A program made the translations under genes and the position numbers. This document shows, piece by piece, positions 37,332-45,247 of a stretch of 64,000 nucleotides of DNA. The notes beneath the pieces are model-generated. The model had not been told where the DNA came from. It saw only the letters and a list, made by a program, of their open reading frames with translations, and searched no databases. Numbering within the stretch: position 1 is the first letter of the stretch; the number at the start of each line of letters is the position of its first letter. Source of the stretch: Granulicella sp. S190 (lineage in GTDB: Bacteria > Acidobacteriota > Terriglobia > Terriglobales > Acidobacteriaceae); contig NZ_LMUD01000016.1 of assembly GCF_009766095.1 (NCBI RefSeq), positions 469,063 through 533,062 on the forward strand, given 5' to 3'.

Positions 37332-37928
37332 ATGAGCAAAGGCGAGTTGACACGGCAGAGAATCATCGAAGAGGCTGCTCCAATCTTCAATCAAAGGGGC
37401 TTCGCCGGCTGCTCCATGCAGGACGTGCTTGAGGCAACAGGCCTGGAGAAAGGTGGAGTCTACCGTCACTTCGCCAGCAAAGAGGATCTTGCGGCGGAGG
37501 CTTTTCGCTATGCCTGGGCGCGTGTGGCCAAGGCGAGGCGAGAGGGGCAGGATGCGATCCCTGGCGCGGTGGAGAAGCTGAAGTATTCGGTGAGGCGGTT
37601 TGCGGAAACCCCTGGGATCTTTCCTGGTGGTTGCCCACTAATGAATACGGCGATTGATTCCGATGATGGGAATCCGTTGCTGCGGAGTTTGGTGTGTGCC
37701 GCGATGAAGGAGTGGAAGGCGCGGCTTGTGAGCATCGTGGAGGACGGAATCGCAGCCGGCGAGATCCGTAAAGAGGTTGAGCCCCGGCGCATCGCCAATT
37801 CGATGATTGCGACTCTGGAGGGAGCCTTGATGATCAGCCGTCTGGAAGGCAATCGGACAGCAGTTGAAGATGCGCGGAAGACGCTGGAGTCGATGCTCGA
37901 CGGGATTGCTATCGCCGAAAGTCGCTGA
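37332..37928 (+). CDS. TetR/AcrR-family transcriptional regulator
   Basis: A 198-residue repressor-type protein. The N-terminal DNA-binding domain shows TRQRIIEEAAPIFNQRGFAG, CSMQDVLEATGLEKGGVYRH and FASKEDLAAEAF. The larger C-terminal part is the ligand-binding region with EGALMISRLEGN. Divergent orientation to the EmrB/QacA-type pump suggests it represses the pump and itself, released by a drug. A ribosome site AGGAAAGGA precedes the ATG. Confidence 0.92.
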   Translation: MSKGELTRQRIIEEAAPIFNQRGFAGCSMQDVLEATGLEKGGVYRHFASKEDLAAEAFRYAWARVAKARREGQDAIPGAVEKLKYSVRRFAETPGIFPGGCPLMNTAIDSDDGNPLLRSLVCAAMKEWKARLVSIVEDGIAAGEIRKEVEPRRIANSMIATLEGALMISRLEGNRTAVEDARKTLESMLDGIAIAESR

Positions 37929-38024
37929 ACAGGAATGTCTCAAAGGATTCCGATAAGGCGAATCTGCCGTAGAAACGTCTAAGATGAACGAGTAACTTCA
38001 TGCGGAACAGGTGCCGTAGAGTCT

Positions 38025-39224
38025 ATGACTGAGTTTGTGATCAAGCTGGCGGATGAGCGCGGACGGGTGATGGAGCAGAACCACGCGGCCGCTACGGCTG
38101 AGGAGCTAAAAGCCCGCTTCACCCAGGCAGGATACTTCGTCTATTCGGTAAAGGCGAAGAGTGTACTCGGGGCGAGCAAGAAGAAGGTAAAGCTTGAAAC
38201 CTTTCTGGTCTTCAATCAACAGTTCCTGACTCTCATCAAGGCCGGCCTCCCGATCCTCGGCTCATTGGAGCTTCTAAGCAAACGACAGAAGATTCCCCAC
38301 TTCCGTGCGCAGCTGGAAGATGTGGCCGCACGAGTCAAAACGGGAGAGTCGATCTCGCAGGCGTTCGAGGCCCAGGGCGGCTTTCCCATCGTCTACACCA
38401 CAACCCTGCTGGCAGGTGAGCGGTCAGGAAATCTGGAAGAGGTCCTGCAACGCTTTCTGGACTTTCAACGAGTGTCACTGACCTTTCGCAAGAAGCTGAA
38501 AGCCAGCTTGATCTATCCTGCGCTGTTGGTCGTGATGGTGATTGCGCTGTTCATCTTTCTTATCACGTTCGTCGTCCCACGCTTCGCGCAGCTCTACGAT
38601 CAGCTCGGAACAAAACTTCCCGCATTAACTGTCTTTCTATTGGATCTAGGACGTGAAGCCCAATCCTACGGAATCTATGTCGCGGTGGTAGTGGGAATCG
38701 TCGGCTTCTTGCTCTACCGCTGGTCAAAGACGGATGCGGGCGCAAACTTCATCGACAAGGTTCGCATCAAGCTGCCGGTCTTCGGCAGTGTGTGGCTCAA
38801 GTATCAGGTAGGCTTGTTTTCAAGAACGCTTTCGACCCTCCTCACGGGCGGTCTCCCTCTCGTACCTTCGCTCGAAACAGCAGCAAAGTCGATCGACTCT
38901 CGTCAGATCGCCGGGGCGGTGCATAGATCGGTTGAGACAGTTCGCGAGGGCAAAGGTCTCTCTGTCAGTCTACAGGCAACAAAGGTCTTTCCCGAACTGG
39001 CGATTGAAATGGTCGAGGTGGGCGAATCCACCGGCGCGCTACCCCAGATGTTGAACTCGGTCGCAGAATTCTTCGAAGAAGATGTGCAGACCAACCTGAC
39101 CGCCGCAATGAGTCTGATCGAGCCCCTAATCCTCATCATGATGGGACTGGTAGTGACTACCATTCTGATCGCGTTGTATCTGCCCATCTTCAGTTTGAGC
39201 GCGGGGAGTGGCGGCGGCCGGTGA
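38025..39224 (+). CDS. Type II secretion/type IV pilus inner-membrane platform protein (GspF/PilC)
   Basis: A 399-residue polytopic platform protein. It has two T2SF domains, seen at FLVFNQQFLTLIKAGLPILG and again at YQVGLFSRTLSTLLTGGLP, each followed by paired helices. Transmembrane segments include LIYPALLVVMVIALFIFLIT and the C-terminal LIMMGLVVTTILIALYLPIF. The N-terminal extension before residue 55 is a cytoplasmic domain typical of PilC. It would work with the ATPase and PilMNO proteins encoded downstream. A lipoprotein gene separates it from the ATPase gene. Confidence 0.92.
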   Translation: MTEFVIKLADERGRVMEQNHAAATAEELKARFTQAGYFVYSVKAKSVLGASKKKVKLETFLVFNQQFLTLIKAGLPILGSLELLSKRQKIPHFRAQLEDVAARVKTGESISQAFEAQGGFPIVYTTTLLAGERSGNLEEVLQRFLDFQRVSLTFRKKLKASLIYPALLVVMVIALFIFLITFVVPRFAQLYDQLGTKLPALTVFLLDLGREAQSYGIYVAVVVGIVGFLLYRWSKTDAGANFIDKVRIKLPVFGSVWLKYQVGLFSRTLSTLLTGGLPLVPSLETAAKSIDSRQIAGAVHRSVETVREGKGLSVSLQATKVFPELAIEMVEVGESTGALPQMLNSVAEFFEEDVQTNLTAAMSLIEPLILIMMGLVVTTILIALYLPIFSLSAGSGGGR

Positions 39225-39292
39225 TCATCGGACTTCACCGATGACGAGGACTTTGTCACTCGAGGTTACAATTCTCCAACGGAGGTGAGCCT

Positions 39293-39973
39293 TTGGTGAA
39301 TTCTTTGGAGATCCGGCGATATTCGCGAAGAAGAGTCTTAGCGCTTGGAATTTTGGTAGCTTCGCTGGCGGGCTGCACCAGCTCCTACTACAAGGCGATG
39401 AAGACCTTCGGTAAGGAGAAGCGCGACATCCTGGTCTCGAGGGTCAAGGACTCAAAAAAAGATCAGCAGCTGGCGAAGGAGCAGATCAAGACGACGATGG
39501 AGTCGTTTCAGGAGCTCACTGGCTTTCAAGGCGGCTCGCTCGAAAAGAACTACAAGAAGTTGAACGGCGAGTACGAAAAAGCTGCGGATAGCGCACAAAA
39601 GTTGCATAACCGAATCGACTCGATCGACCAGGTCTCCTCCGATCTCTTCAAAGAATGGCAGAAGGAGATCGACGGGATGGAGAACAAAAAGCTGAAGGCG
39701 CAATCGGCCGTGATGCTACGGCAGGCACGTTTGAATGAAGCCGGATACATCAAGTCGATGCGGCAGACCGAGTCAAGAATGACCCCCGTAATCACGGCCT
39801 TTCACGACCAGGTAACCTTCCTGAAGCACAACCTCAACGCACGCGCTATCGGATCGTTGAAAGGAACCTCGGTAAAGATGTCGACTGACGTGGATGTGTT
39901 GATGGTTAGCCTCGACGGCTCGATGGCGCAAGCCGATTCGCTCATCGCCTCGCTGAACGCGGACCAGCCCTAG
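39293..39973 (+). CDS. DUF2959 family lipoprotein
   Basis: A 226-residue lipoprotein of DUF2959, function unknown. The lipobox LAGC follows a short signal segment (VLALGILVASLAGC), so it should be lipid-anchored. The rest is almost entirely coiled-coil-like, with repeated Lys/Glu/Gln heptads and the conserved start YYKAMKTFGKEKRDILVSRV. The start is TTG at 39293, placed seven bases after GGAGG. A GTG at 39296 is possible. It sits between pilC-type and pilB-type genes, so a role near that machine is suggested by location only. Confidence 0.9.
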   Translation: MVNSLEIRRYSRRRVLALGILVASLAGCTSSYYKAMKTFGKEKRDILVSRVKDSKKDQQLAKEQIKTTMESFQELTGFQGGSLEKNYKKLNGEYEKAADSAQKLHNRIDSIDQVSSDLFKEWQKEIDGMENKKLKAQSAVMLRQARLNEAGYIKSMRQTESRMTPVITAFHDQVTFLKHNLNARAIGSLKGTSVKMSTDVDVLMVSLDGSMAQADSLIASLNADQP

Positions 39974-40276
39974 CTTTCGATCAAACCGATCCTGCTCACA
40001 GCCTCAAAAACCGCTTGGAAGTCAGGCAAAATCAGAGTTTGCGATGCCGTCGAAGTGTCCTCCAAAAGACGTAGGTCTCTGAGCCCAAACGTGGTTGCGC
40101 GGAGGGTACCATAAGAGCTGATTCTGCTGAATAATAGAAGATTGGACGGAACTTCCGTCCTCGATAAAATCCGGCGGCCGGTCAAGCTGAGTTTCGCACG
40201 AAGAAAACCGTTTGAACACACCGTGAATGACGCAAAGGTGTGAGTGACGGTTGGTTAGTAGAGGAGTCTTACGAGT
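39974..40276. other. Intergenic region upstream of the ATPase gene
   Basis: About 300 bases with no convincing gene. A perfect 8-bp palindrome with one central base (GGACGGAA-C-TTCCGTCC) lies at 40144-40160, and the promoter of the ATPase operon is probably here. Confidence 0.4.
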
Positions 40277-41911
40277 ATGGCGATGGCACCGTTGGCAATA
40301 CCGATCAATGAGGCAGGAATGGGCGAGACCGAGCGCGCGCAGCTTCTCGCGCGACGCTACCACGCCGACTTCGTGGACCTCAAAAACTTCAAGATCTCGC
40401 ACGAGCTCTTCAAGAGCGTGCCTGTCGACATGATGTTCCGCTACAACTTCGTTCCGCTCGAGCAGATGGAGGGACGGCTGGCCATCGCCGTATCCGACCC
40501 CTCGAAGCTCATGGTACTCGACGAAATCTCCGGTCTACTCGGGCAGCGGCTCGTGACGCGCGTGGCGACACTCAGTCAGATCACCGAGCTGCTCAAGAAG
40601 ACCGAGCAGAGTCAGCGCGTCCTCGATGAAGCCAGCGAAGGCTTGGCGTTCGATGTGCTATCGGGCGACGACAATCAGGACTCGAATATCTCCATCGAGC
40701 GGCTGACCAGCGAAGACGATATCTCGCCCATCATCCGGCTCGTCGACACCACCATCTTCACCGCGCTCGAACGCCGCGCTTCGGATATTCACTTGGAGAC
40801 CTTCGACGATTCGTTGCTTGTAAAGTACCGCATCGACGGCGTACTCCAGCAGGCCATGGCGCCCATCGCTCGTGAGCACCATCAGACCATCTTGTCACGC
40901 ATCAAAGTCATGTCCGAGCTCGATATCGCTGAGCGCCGCGTCCCTCAGGACGGACGCTTCCGCGTTCGTTACAAGGGCCGGCTCATCGACTTCCGCGTCT
41001 CGATCATGCCCACCGTGCACGGCGAAAACGCTGTGCTCCGCGTCCTTGATAAAGAGTCGATGTCCGAGAAATTCAAATCACTCTCCCTCGATGTCGTAGG
41101 CTTTGCCGCAAAAGATCTGGAACGCTTTCGGCGTTACATCAAAGAGCCCTACGGCATGGTGCTTGTCACCGGCCCCACCGGCTCCGGTAAGACGACCACT
41201 CTTTACGCGGCGTTGAACGAGATCAAATCCGAAGAAGATAAGATCATCACCATTGAAGATCCGGTCGAGTATCAAATTAGAGGAATCACGCAGATTCCAG
41301 TCAACGAGAAGAAGGGACTGACGTTCGCACGCGGTCTCCGGTCGATCCTGCGCCACGACCCCGACAAGATTCTCGTCGGAGAGATCCGCGACGCCGAGAC
41401 CGCGCAGATCGCAATCAACTCCGCGCTCACTGGACATCTCGTCTTCACCACCGTCCACGCGAACAACGTCGTCGACGTCCTCGGACGCTTCCTCAACATG
41501 GGCGTCGAGCCCTATAACTTCGTCTCTGCGCTGAACTGCATTCTCGCGCAGCGGCTGGTACGGCAGGTCTGTGAATTTTGCGTCAAAGACGTGCACTACA
41601 ACGACGCCGAACTACTCGCAAGCGGACTGCCGCTCGACGAGTGGCGCGGCTTCACCTTCCGAGAAGGGCCAGGATGCATCGAATGCGGTGGAACAGGCTA
41701 TCGCGGCCGGTCAGCGATCCATGAACTGCTCGAGCTCGACGACGAGATTCGCGAGATGCTCCTGGCGAAGAAGCCGGGAAGCGAGATTCGCAAGAAAGCA
41801 AAAGAGAAGGGCATGGCCTTCCTGCGTGACTCTGCGTTGGAGCGGGTCAGGGATGGCATCACAACATTGCGCGAGATCAACAAGGTCACCTTTATCGAGG
41901 CGGGACGGTAA
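40277..41911 (+). CDS. Type II secretion/type IV pilus assembly ATPase (GspE/PilB)
   Basis: A 544-residue hexameric traffic ATPase that powers pseudopilus or pilus extension. The N-terminal MshEN-type domain is at about residues 1-130. The catalytic domain has Walker A GPTGSGKTTTLYAAL near residue 300, the Asp box DIHLETFDD, Walker B-like KILVGEIRDAETA and the His box LVFTTVHAN. The C-terminal zinc loop has CEFC and CIECGGTGYRGR. It heads the run of pilM-, pilN- and pilO-type genes that follows. Confidence 0.95.
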   Translation: MAMAPLAIPINEAGMGETERAQLLARRYHADFVDLKNFKISHELFKSVPVDMMFRYNFVPLEQMEGRLAIAVSDPSKLMVLDEISGLLGQRLVTRVATLSQITELLKKTEQSQRVLDEASEGLAFDVLSGDDNQDSNISIERLTSEDDISPIIRLVDTTIFTALERRASDIHLETFDDSLLVKYRIDGVLQQAMAPIAREHHQTILSRIKVMSELDIAERRVPQDGRFRVRYKGRLIDFRVSIMPTVHGENAVLRVLDKESMSEKFKSLSLDVVGFAAKDLERFRRYIKEPYGMVLVTGPTGSGKTTTLYAALNEIKSEEDKIITIEDPVEYQIRGITQIPVNEKKGLTFARGLRSILRHDPDKILVGEIRDAETAQIAINSALTGHLVFTTVHANNVVDVLGRFLNMGVEPYNFVSALNCILAQRLVRQVCEFCVKDVHYNDAELLASGLPLDEWRGFTFREGPGCIECGGTGYRGRSAIHELLELDDEIREMLLAKKPGSEIRKKAKEKGMAFLRDSALERVRDGITTLREINKVTFIEAGR

Positions 41912-41997
41912 CTCAGGCCCAACAACACGATCTGCCTCCGTGTGCACCATGTTGGTGACGTGGTGACAATCGATAGAGCAAGGTAATCTAGGACGGA

Positions 41998-43131
41998 ATG
42001 GAAATTTTACCGAAGACATTGGGCACGCGGCCGCGGCTGGCGGTTGAGGTTCGCGCAGAGGGCGTCATCGCAGCGCGAGCCGAAGATGCCGCCGCTCTGC
42101 TGACGAGCGTGGCCCGTGTGGATCTGGCCACAGGAGCGCTCGCTCCCGGACTGAAGCCCGGCAATCTCGTCGACAAAACCTGCGTCTCCCTGGCGGTGCG
42201 GAAGGCTCTCGATGCCGTCTCCGGACGTGGATCCGACCGGGCGGAGCGCGGCACTGGGCGGCTGCGGGATGTAACTCTGGTAGTCCCCGACTCGGCGGTC
42301 CGCGTATTGTTTCTGGACTTCGATCAGCTCCCCGCCAAAGTCGCCGAGGCGTTGCCGCTGGTGCGGTTCCGGCTCAAAAAGCTTCTGCCCTTCGACGCGG
42401 ACGACGCAATGGTCAGCTATCAGGTGATGTCGAGCGAGAAGGGAACGGTCAGGCTCCTGGCCGTAGCCATGCCAAAGGCCGTCTTGGAAGAGTATGAGGC
42501 CATGGTGCTCGCTGCCGGATATCTCCCGGGAGCCGTGCTGCCCAGCACTCTCGCCACGTTGGCAGGACTCGACGAGTCGCCATCCCCTGCGCTGGTAGTC
42601 AATGCCGGACTCGGTTCGGTGACCACCGCAATTGTGCAGGCGGGAGTTCTCCTTTTACACCGCTCCGTCGATATGGGGGTCGGGGCAAACGGCAGCGCAC
42701 ACGTCGAACTGGTAGATTCGGCGATACCCCTGGTGGATCGCGAGAGTTCGGTACAGGAGTGGGCACAGCAGGAGCCGCTCGGAGCCGCAGGCTGGGGTGA
42801 GTTCGACGCCTCACCTGCCATGCAACCCTCCTCTGCGATGGAGTCTGCAGCGGTAAGGGAGATGGAAGCGCACGCGGCGGCACGCGAGGTCGCGCAGGCG
42901 GTCAGCGTGGCCGCAGCCTACTTTGAAGATTCGCTCCAGTCATCGCCCGATCAGTTGCTGGTCGCCGGAACACTCGGTGCTGAAACGCTGTCTGCCGTGA
43001 TCGAAGAGAACGGGCTGGAGGGTCTGCGGGTGAGAGAGATCGTGGATGCGGGAATGATGGAGGCTGGCGCGGTCTCGGCGTCCGTCCCACGGGGCTGGCT
43101 GGCCGGCGTCCGGGGAGCGCTAAGGAACTGA
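41998..43131 (+). CDS. PilM-like actin-fold assembly protein
   Basis: A 377-residue cytoplasmic protein. It has the pattern of the PilM branch of actin-fold ATPases: a start RLAVEVRAEGVIAARA, the central VSYQVMSSEKGTVRLLAVAM and ALVVNAGLGSVTTAIVQAG, which is the second phosphate-loop region. PilM binds the N-terminus of PilN. Here the stop overlaps the ATG of the PilN-like gene by one base. Middle residues 230-300 are Ala/Glu-rich and variable. Function follows from position and fold and is not independently confirmed. Confidence 0.85.
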   Translation: MEILPKTLGTRPRLAVEVRAEGVIAARAEDAAALLTSVARVDLATGALAPGLKPGNLVDKTCVSLAVRKALDAVSGRGSDRAERGTGRLRDVTLVVPDSAVRVLFLDFDQLPAKVAEALPLVRFRLKKLLPFDADDAMVSYQVMSSEKGTVRLLAVAMPKAVLEEYEAMVLAAGYLPGAVLPSTLATLAGLDESPSPALVVNAGLGSVTTAIVQAGVLLLHRSVDMGVGANGSAHVELVDSAIPLVDRESSVQEWAQQEPLGAAGWGEFDASPAMQPSSAMESAAVREMEAHAAAREVAQAVSVAAAYFEDSLQSSPDQLLVAGTLGAETLSAVIEENGLEGLRVREIVDAGMMEAGAVSASVPRGWLAGVRGALRN

Positions 43132-43886
43132 TGCGGATCTCTGTCAATCTAGCCAATCGCCCCTTTATTGAACTCAGGCCGCTCTTCGCGAAGCTGCGCC
43201 TCGCGATGGTCGTGCTGGCGCTGCTGGCCGTGGCCTTCTCCTATGCTCTGCACTCGCTGAACGCGAAAGCCGCCGTGGCGCAGGCCCAGATGGACGCCTT
43301 GAAGGCGAAGACGCAGCGCTACCAGCACGAGCAGACCGTAAACGAAGCCAGGATGCGCCAGCCGCAGAACATGGCGGTCCTCGAGCGCTCGCGGTTTCTC
43401 AACGACGCATTTGCAGAGAAGAGTTTCAGCTGGACTGCGGTGATGATGGACCTCGAAAGAGTGCTGCCGGTCGGGGTTCAAGTCACCAGCATCGATCCCG
43501 TGATCACCAAAGAAGGCGATGTAAACATTCGCCTTCGCGTCAGTGGAGACCGCGACAAGGCAGTGCAGTTAGTTAGAAACCTGGAGACCTCCCAGCGCTT
43601 CCTCTCGCCGAGACTCGCGTCCGAGCAGGCGCAAACGCAGGAAGGAAATCGCAGCGCCAGCACAGTGCAACTCACGGCACCCGGTGCTGTTCAGTTCGAC
43701 GTACTCAGTGGCTACAACCCGCTGCCGGAAAAATCGGCAAAGTCCGCCGCGAAGGAGAAAGAAGCAGCCGCAGGTGAGAACTCTGCAAACGGTGTAGTCA
43801 GGAAAAAGCGATCCAATACTCCCAAGAGCGGACTCATCGGGACAGGCGCAGCCAAGGCTCCAGCGCAGAAGGGAGCTGCACGATGA
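43131..43886 (+). CDS. PilN-like fimbrial assembly protein
   Basis: A 251-residue bitopic inner-membrane protein. The short cytoplasmic N-terminus MRISVNLANRPF is the PilM-binding motif of PilN-type proteins. One transmembrane helix (LRLAMVVLALLAVAFSYAL) is followed by a coiled-coil stretch and a periplasmic domain ending with VGVQVTSIDPVITKEG and VQLVRNLETSQRF. The last 60 residues are Ala/Lys/Ser-rich. It overlaps the next gene by four bases. Confidence 0.88.
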   Translation: MRISVNLANRPFIELRPLFAKLRLAMVVLALLAVAFSYALHSLNAKAAVAQAQMDALKAKTQRYQHEQTVNEARMRQPQNMAVLERSRFLNDAFAEKSFSWTAVMMDLERVLPVGVQVTSIDPVITKEGDVNIRLRVSGDRDKAVQLVRNLETSQRFLSPRLASEQAQTQEGNRSASTVQLTAPGAVQFDVLSGYNPLPEKSAKSAAKEKEAAAGENSANGVVRKKRSNTPKSGLIGTGAAKAPAQKGAAR

Positions 43887-44593
43887 CCACTCTCGCTGAG
43901 AAGAAGCGCACAGCCGTCGCCGCCAGGCAATGGGCCGACAAGGCACGCAGACTGGGCACCCTGTTGAACTTCCACTACGCAGGCGTCGCCGTGCTGGGTC
44001 TCGTGAATCTTTATCTGCTGGCGCATATGGCGTTCGCCTGGCGTGCCGCAACCAGCGATAACGCCACTGCCATCGCCGACCAGACCATCGCCATGAAGAC
44101 TGCGGAGATAGCAAGACAGCCGCTTGAAGGGCTCGACGCAAAGATCGCGCAAGCCACCAAGGACTCCGACAAGTTCTACAAGCAGCGCCTCCCCTTTGCC
44201 AACTCCGAGGTACTCGGTGAACTGGGATCGTTAGCGAAGAAGCAAGGGGTAAAGCTGACTCGTGGACAATATGTCTACTCGCCGGTGATGGATGGAACTG
44301 CCGGCGCCCTCACCGAAGCCCGAATGGACTACAGCCTGAGCGGCGACTACCGTCCTCTGGTGCTCTTCATCAACTCAGTCGAACGCGACAAGTTATTCTT
44401 CATGATCAGCGGACTCACGCTGACCGGGCAGCAGAGCGGGACAGTAGGTCTGCGGCTCCGGCTCATCACCTATCTGCGGTCGCCGGTTGGGACGGAAGGC
44501 TCGGACAAGAGCGTAGGCGAAGCAGGCGAGGACGCACCGAAGGATACCGCAGATCATGCCGCCGATGCTCCTGCCGCGGGAGGCCAGCGATGA
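43883..44593 (+). CDS. PilO-like inner-membrane assembly protein
   Basis: A 236-residue bitopic protein with one N-terminal helix (YAGVAVLGLVNLYLLAHMAF), a coiled-coil segment with Lys/Ala-rich heptads and a C-terminal ferredoxin-like periplasmic domain. The segment DYSLSGDYRPLVLFINSVER is the usual PilO feature. It would dimerise with the PilN-like protein. The acidic C-terminal tail of 30 residues (SVGEAGEDAPKDT) is not conserved in the family. It overlaps both neighbours by four bases, showing tight coupling. Confidence 0.86.
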   Translation: MTTLAEKKRTAVAARQWADKARRLGTLLNFHYAGVAVLGLVNLYLLAHMAFAWRAATSDNATAIADQTIAMKTAEIARQPLEGLDAKIAQATKDSDKFYKQRLPFANSEVLGELGSLAKKQGVKLTRGQYVYSPVMDGTAGALTEARMDYSLSGDYRPLVLFINSVERDKLFFMISGLTLTGQQSGTVGLRLRLITYLRSPVGTEGSDKSVGEAGEDAPKDTADHAADAPAAGGQR

Positions 44594-45222
44594 TACGGCT
44601 CTCTGCGGATCAACAGAAGAAGGGCGCGATCATCGGCGGCTTCGTCCTGCTCGCTGCGGGCATCCTGTACTACGAGCTTCGCGACGACAGCCCTGCACCC
44701 GTTGCAGCGCCGGTAGTCGTCTCTGCTCCTGCAAGGCCTGCTCCCGCAGCGGGAGCGGTGAATGCCGTTCCGGCAGGAAACATCGCAGGTACCGCGGCAA
44801 AGAAGCTTGGGACAACCTCCGCTCAACTCGACCCCACCCTGCGGATGGATGCGATGCTCGTAACCGAGTCGCTCGTCTACTCCGGCAGCGGACGAAACAT
44901 CTTCTCTGCAAACTCGGCGCCCATCGATATTCCAAAGCCTATCGTGCCGGTACGCACGGCGAAGGCTCCGCCGCCCGGACCGCCGCCACCTCCTCCAGGC
45001 CCGCCACCACCTCCGCCCATTGATCTCAAGTTCTTTGGCACGGCGACAGCGGCCAACGGAACCCGCAGAGCGTTTCTCCTCCACGGCGACGATGTCTTCC
45101 TCGCCTCCGACGGCGACATCGTACAGAGAAAGTACAGGGTCGTGACAATATCGGCCAACTCCGTTCTGGTCGAGGATCTGGCGAACAATAACAAGCAGTC
45201 CCTGCCCCTGCTGGCGCGATAA
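44590..45222 (+). CDS. Pilus/secretion protein in PilP position with proline-rich linker
   Basis: A 210-residue protein with an N-terminal membrane segment (GAIIGGFVLLAAGILYYEL), an Ala/Pro-rich stretch, and a poly-proline/glycine linker (PPPGPPPPPPGPPPPPP) near residues 128-148. A C-terminal domain contains DLKFFGTATAANGTRRAFLL and GDIVQRKYRVVTISANSVLV. This C-terminal pattern is like the small beta domain of PilP/GspC proteins that contact the secretin. The position after PilO supports that reading. It is not a lipoprotein, unlike classical PilP. Confidence 0.72.
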   Translation: MIRLSADQQKKGAIIGGFVLLAAGILYYELRDDSPAPVAAPVVVSAPARPAPAAGAVNAVPAGNIAGTAAKKLGTTSAQLDPTLRMDAMLVTESLVYSGSGRNIFSANSAPIDIPKPIVPVRTAKAPPPGPPPPPPGPPPPPPIDLKFFGTATAANGTRRAFLLHGDDVFLASDGDIVQRKYRVVTISANSVLVEDLANNNKQSLPLLAR

Positions 45223-45247
45223 AATGGTAGCGCCTGAAGGAAACGCG

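Noticed and set aside
39970-40221. Reverse frame of 83 codons upstream of the ATPase gene
   Set aside because: GTG start without ribosome site and no recognised family.
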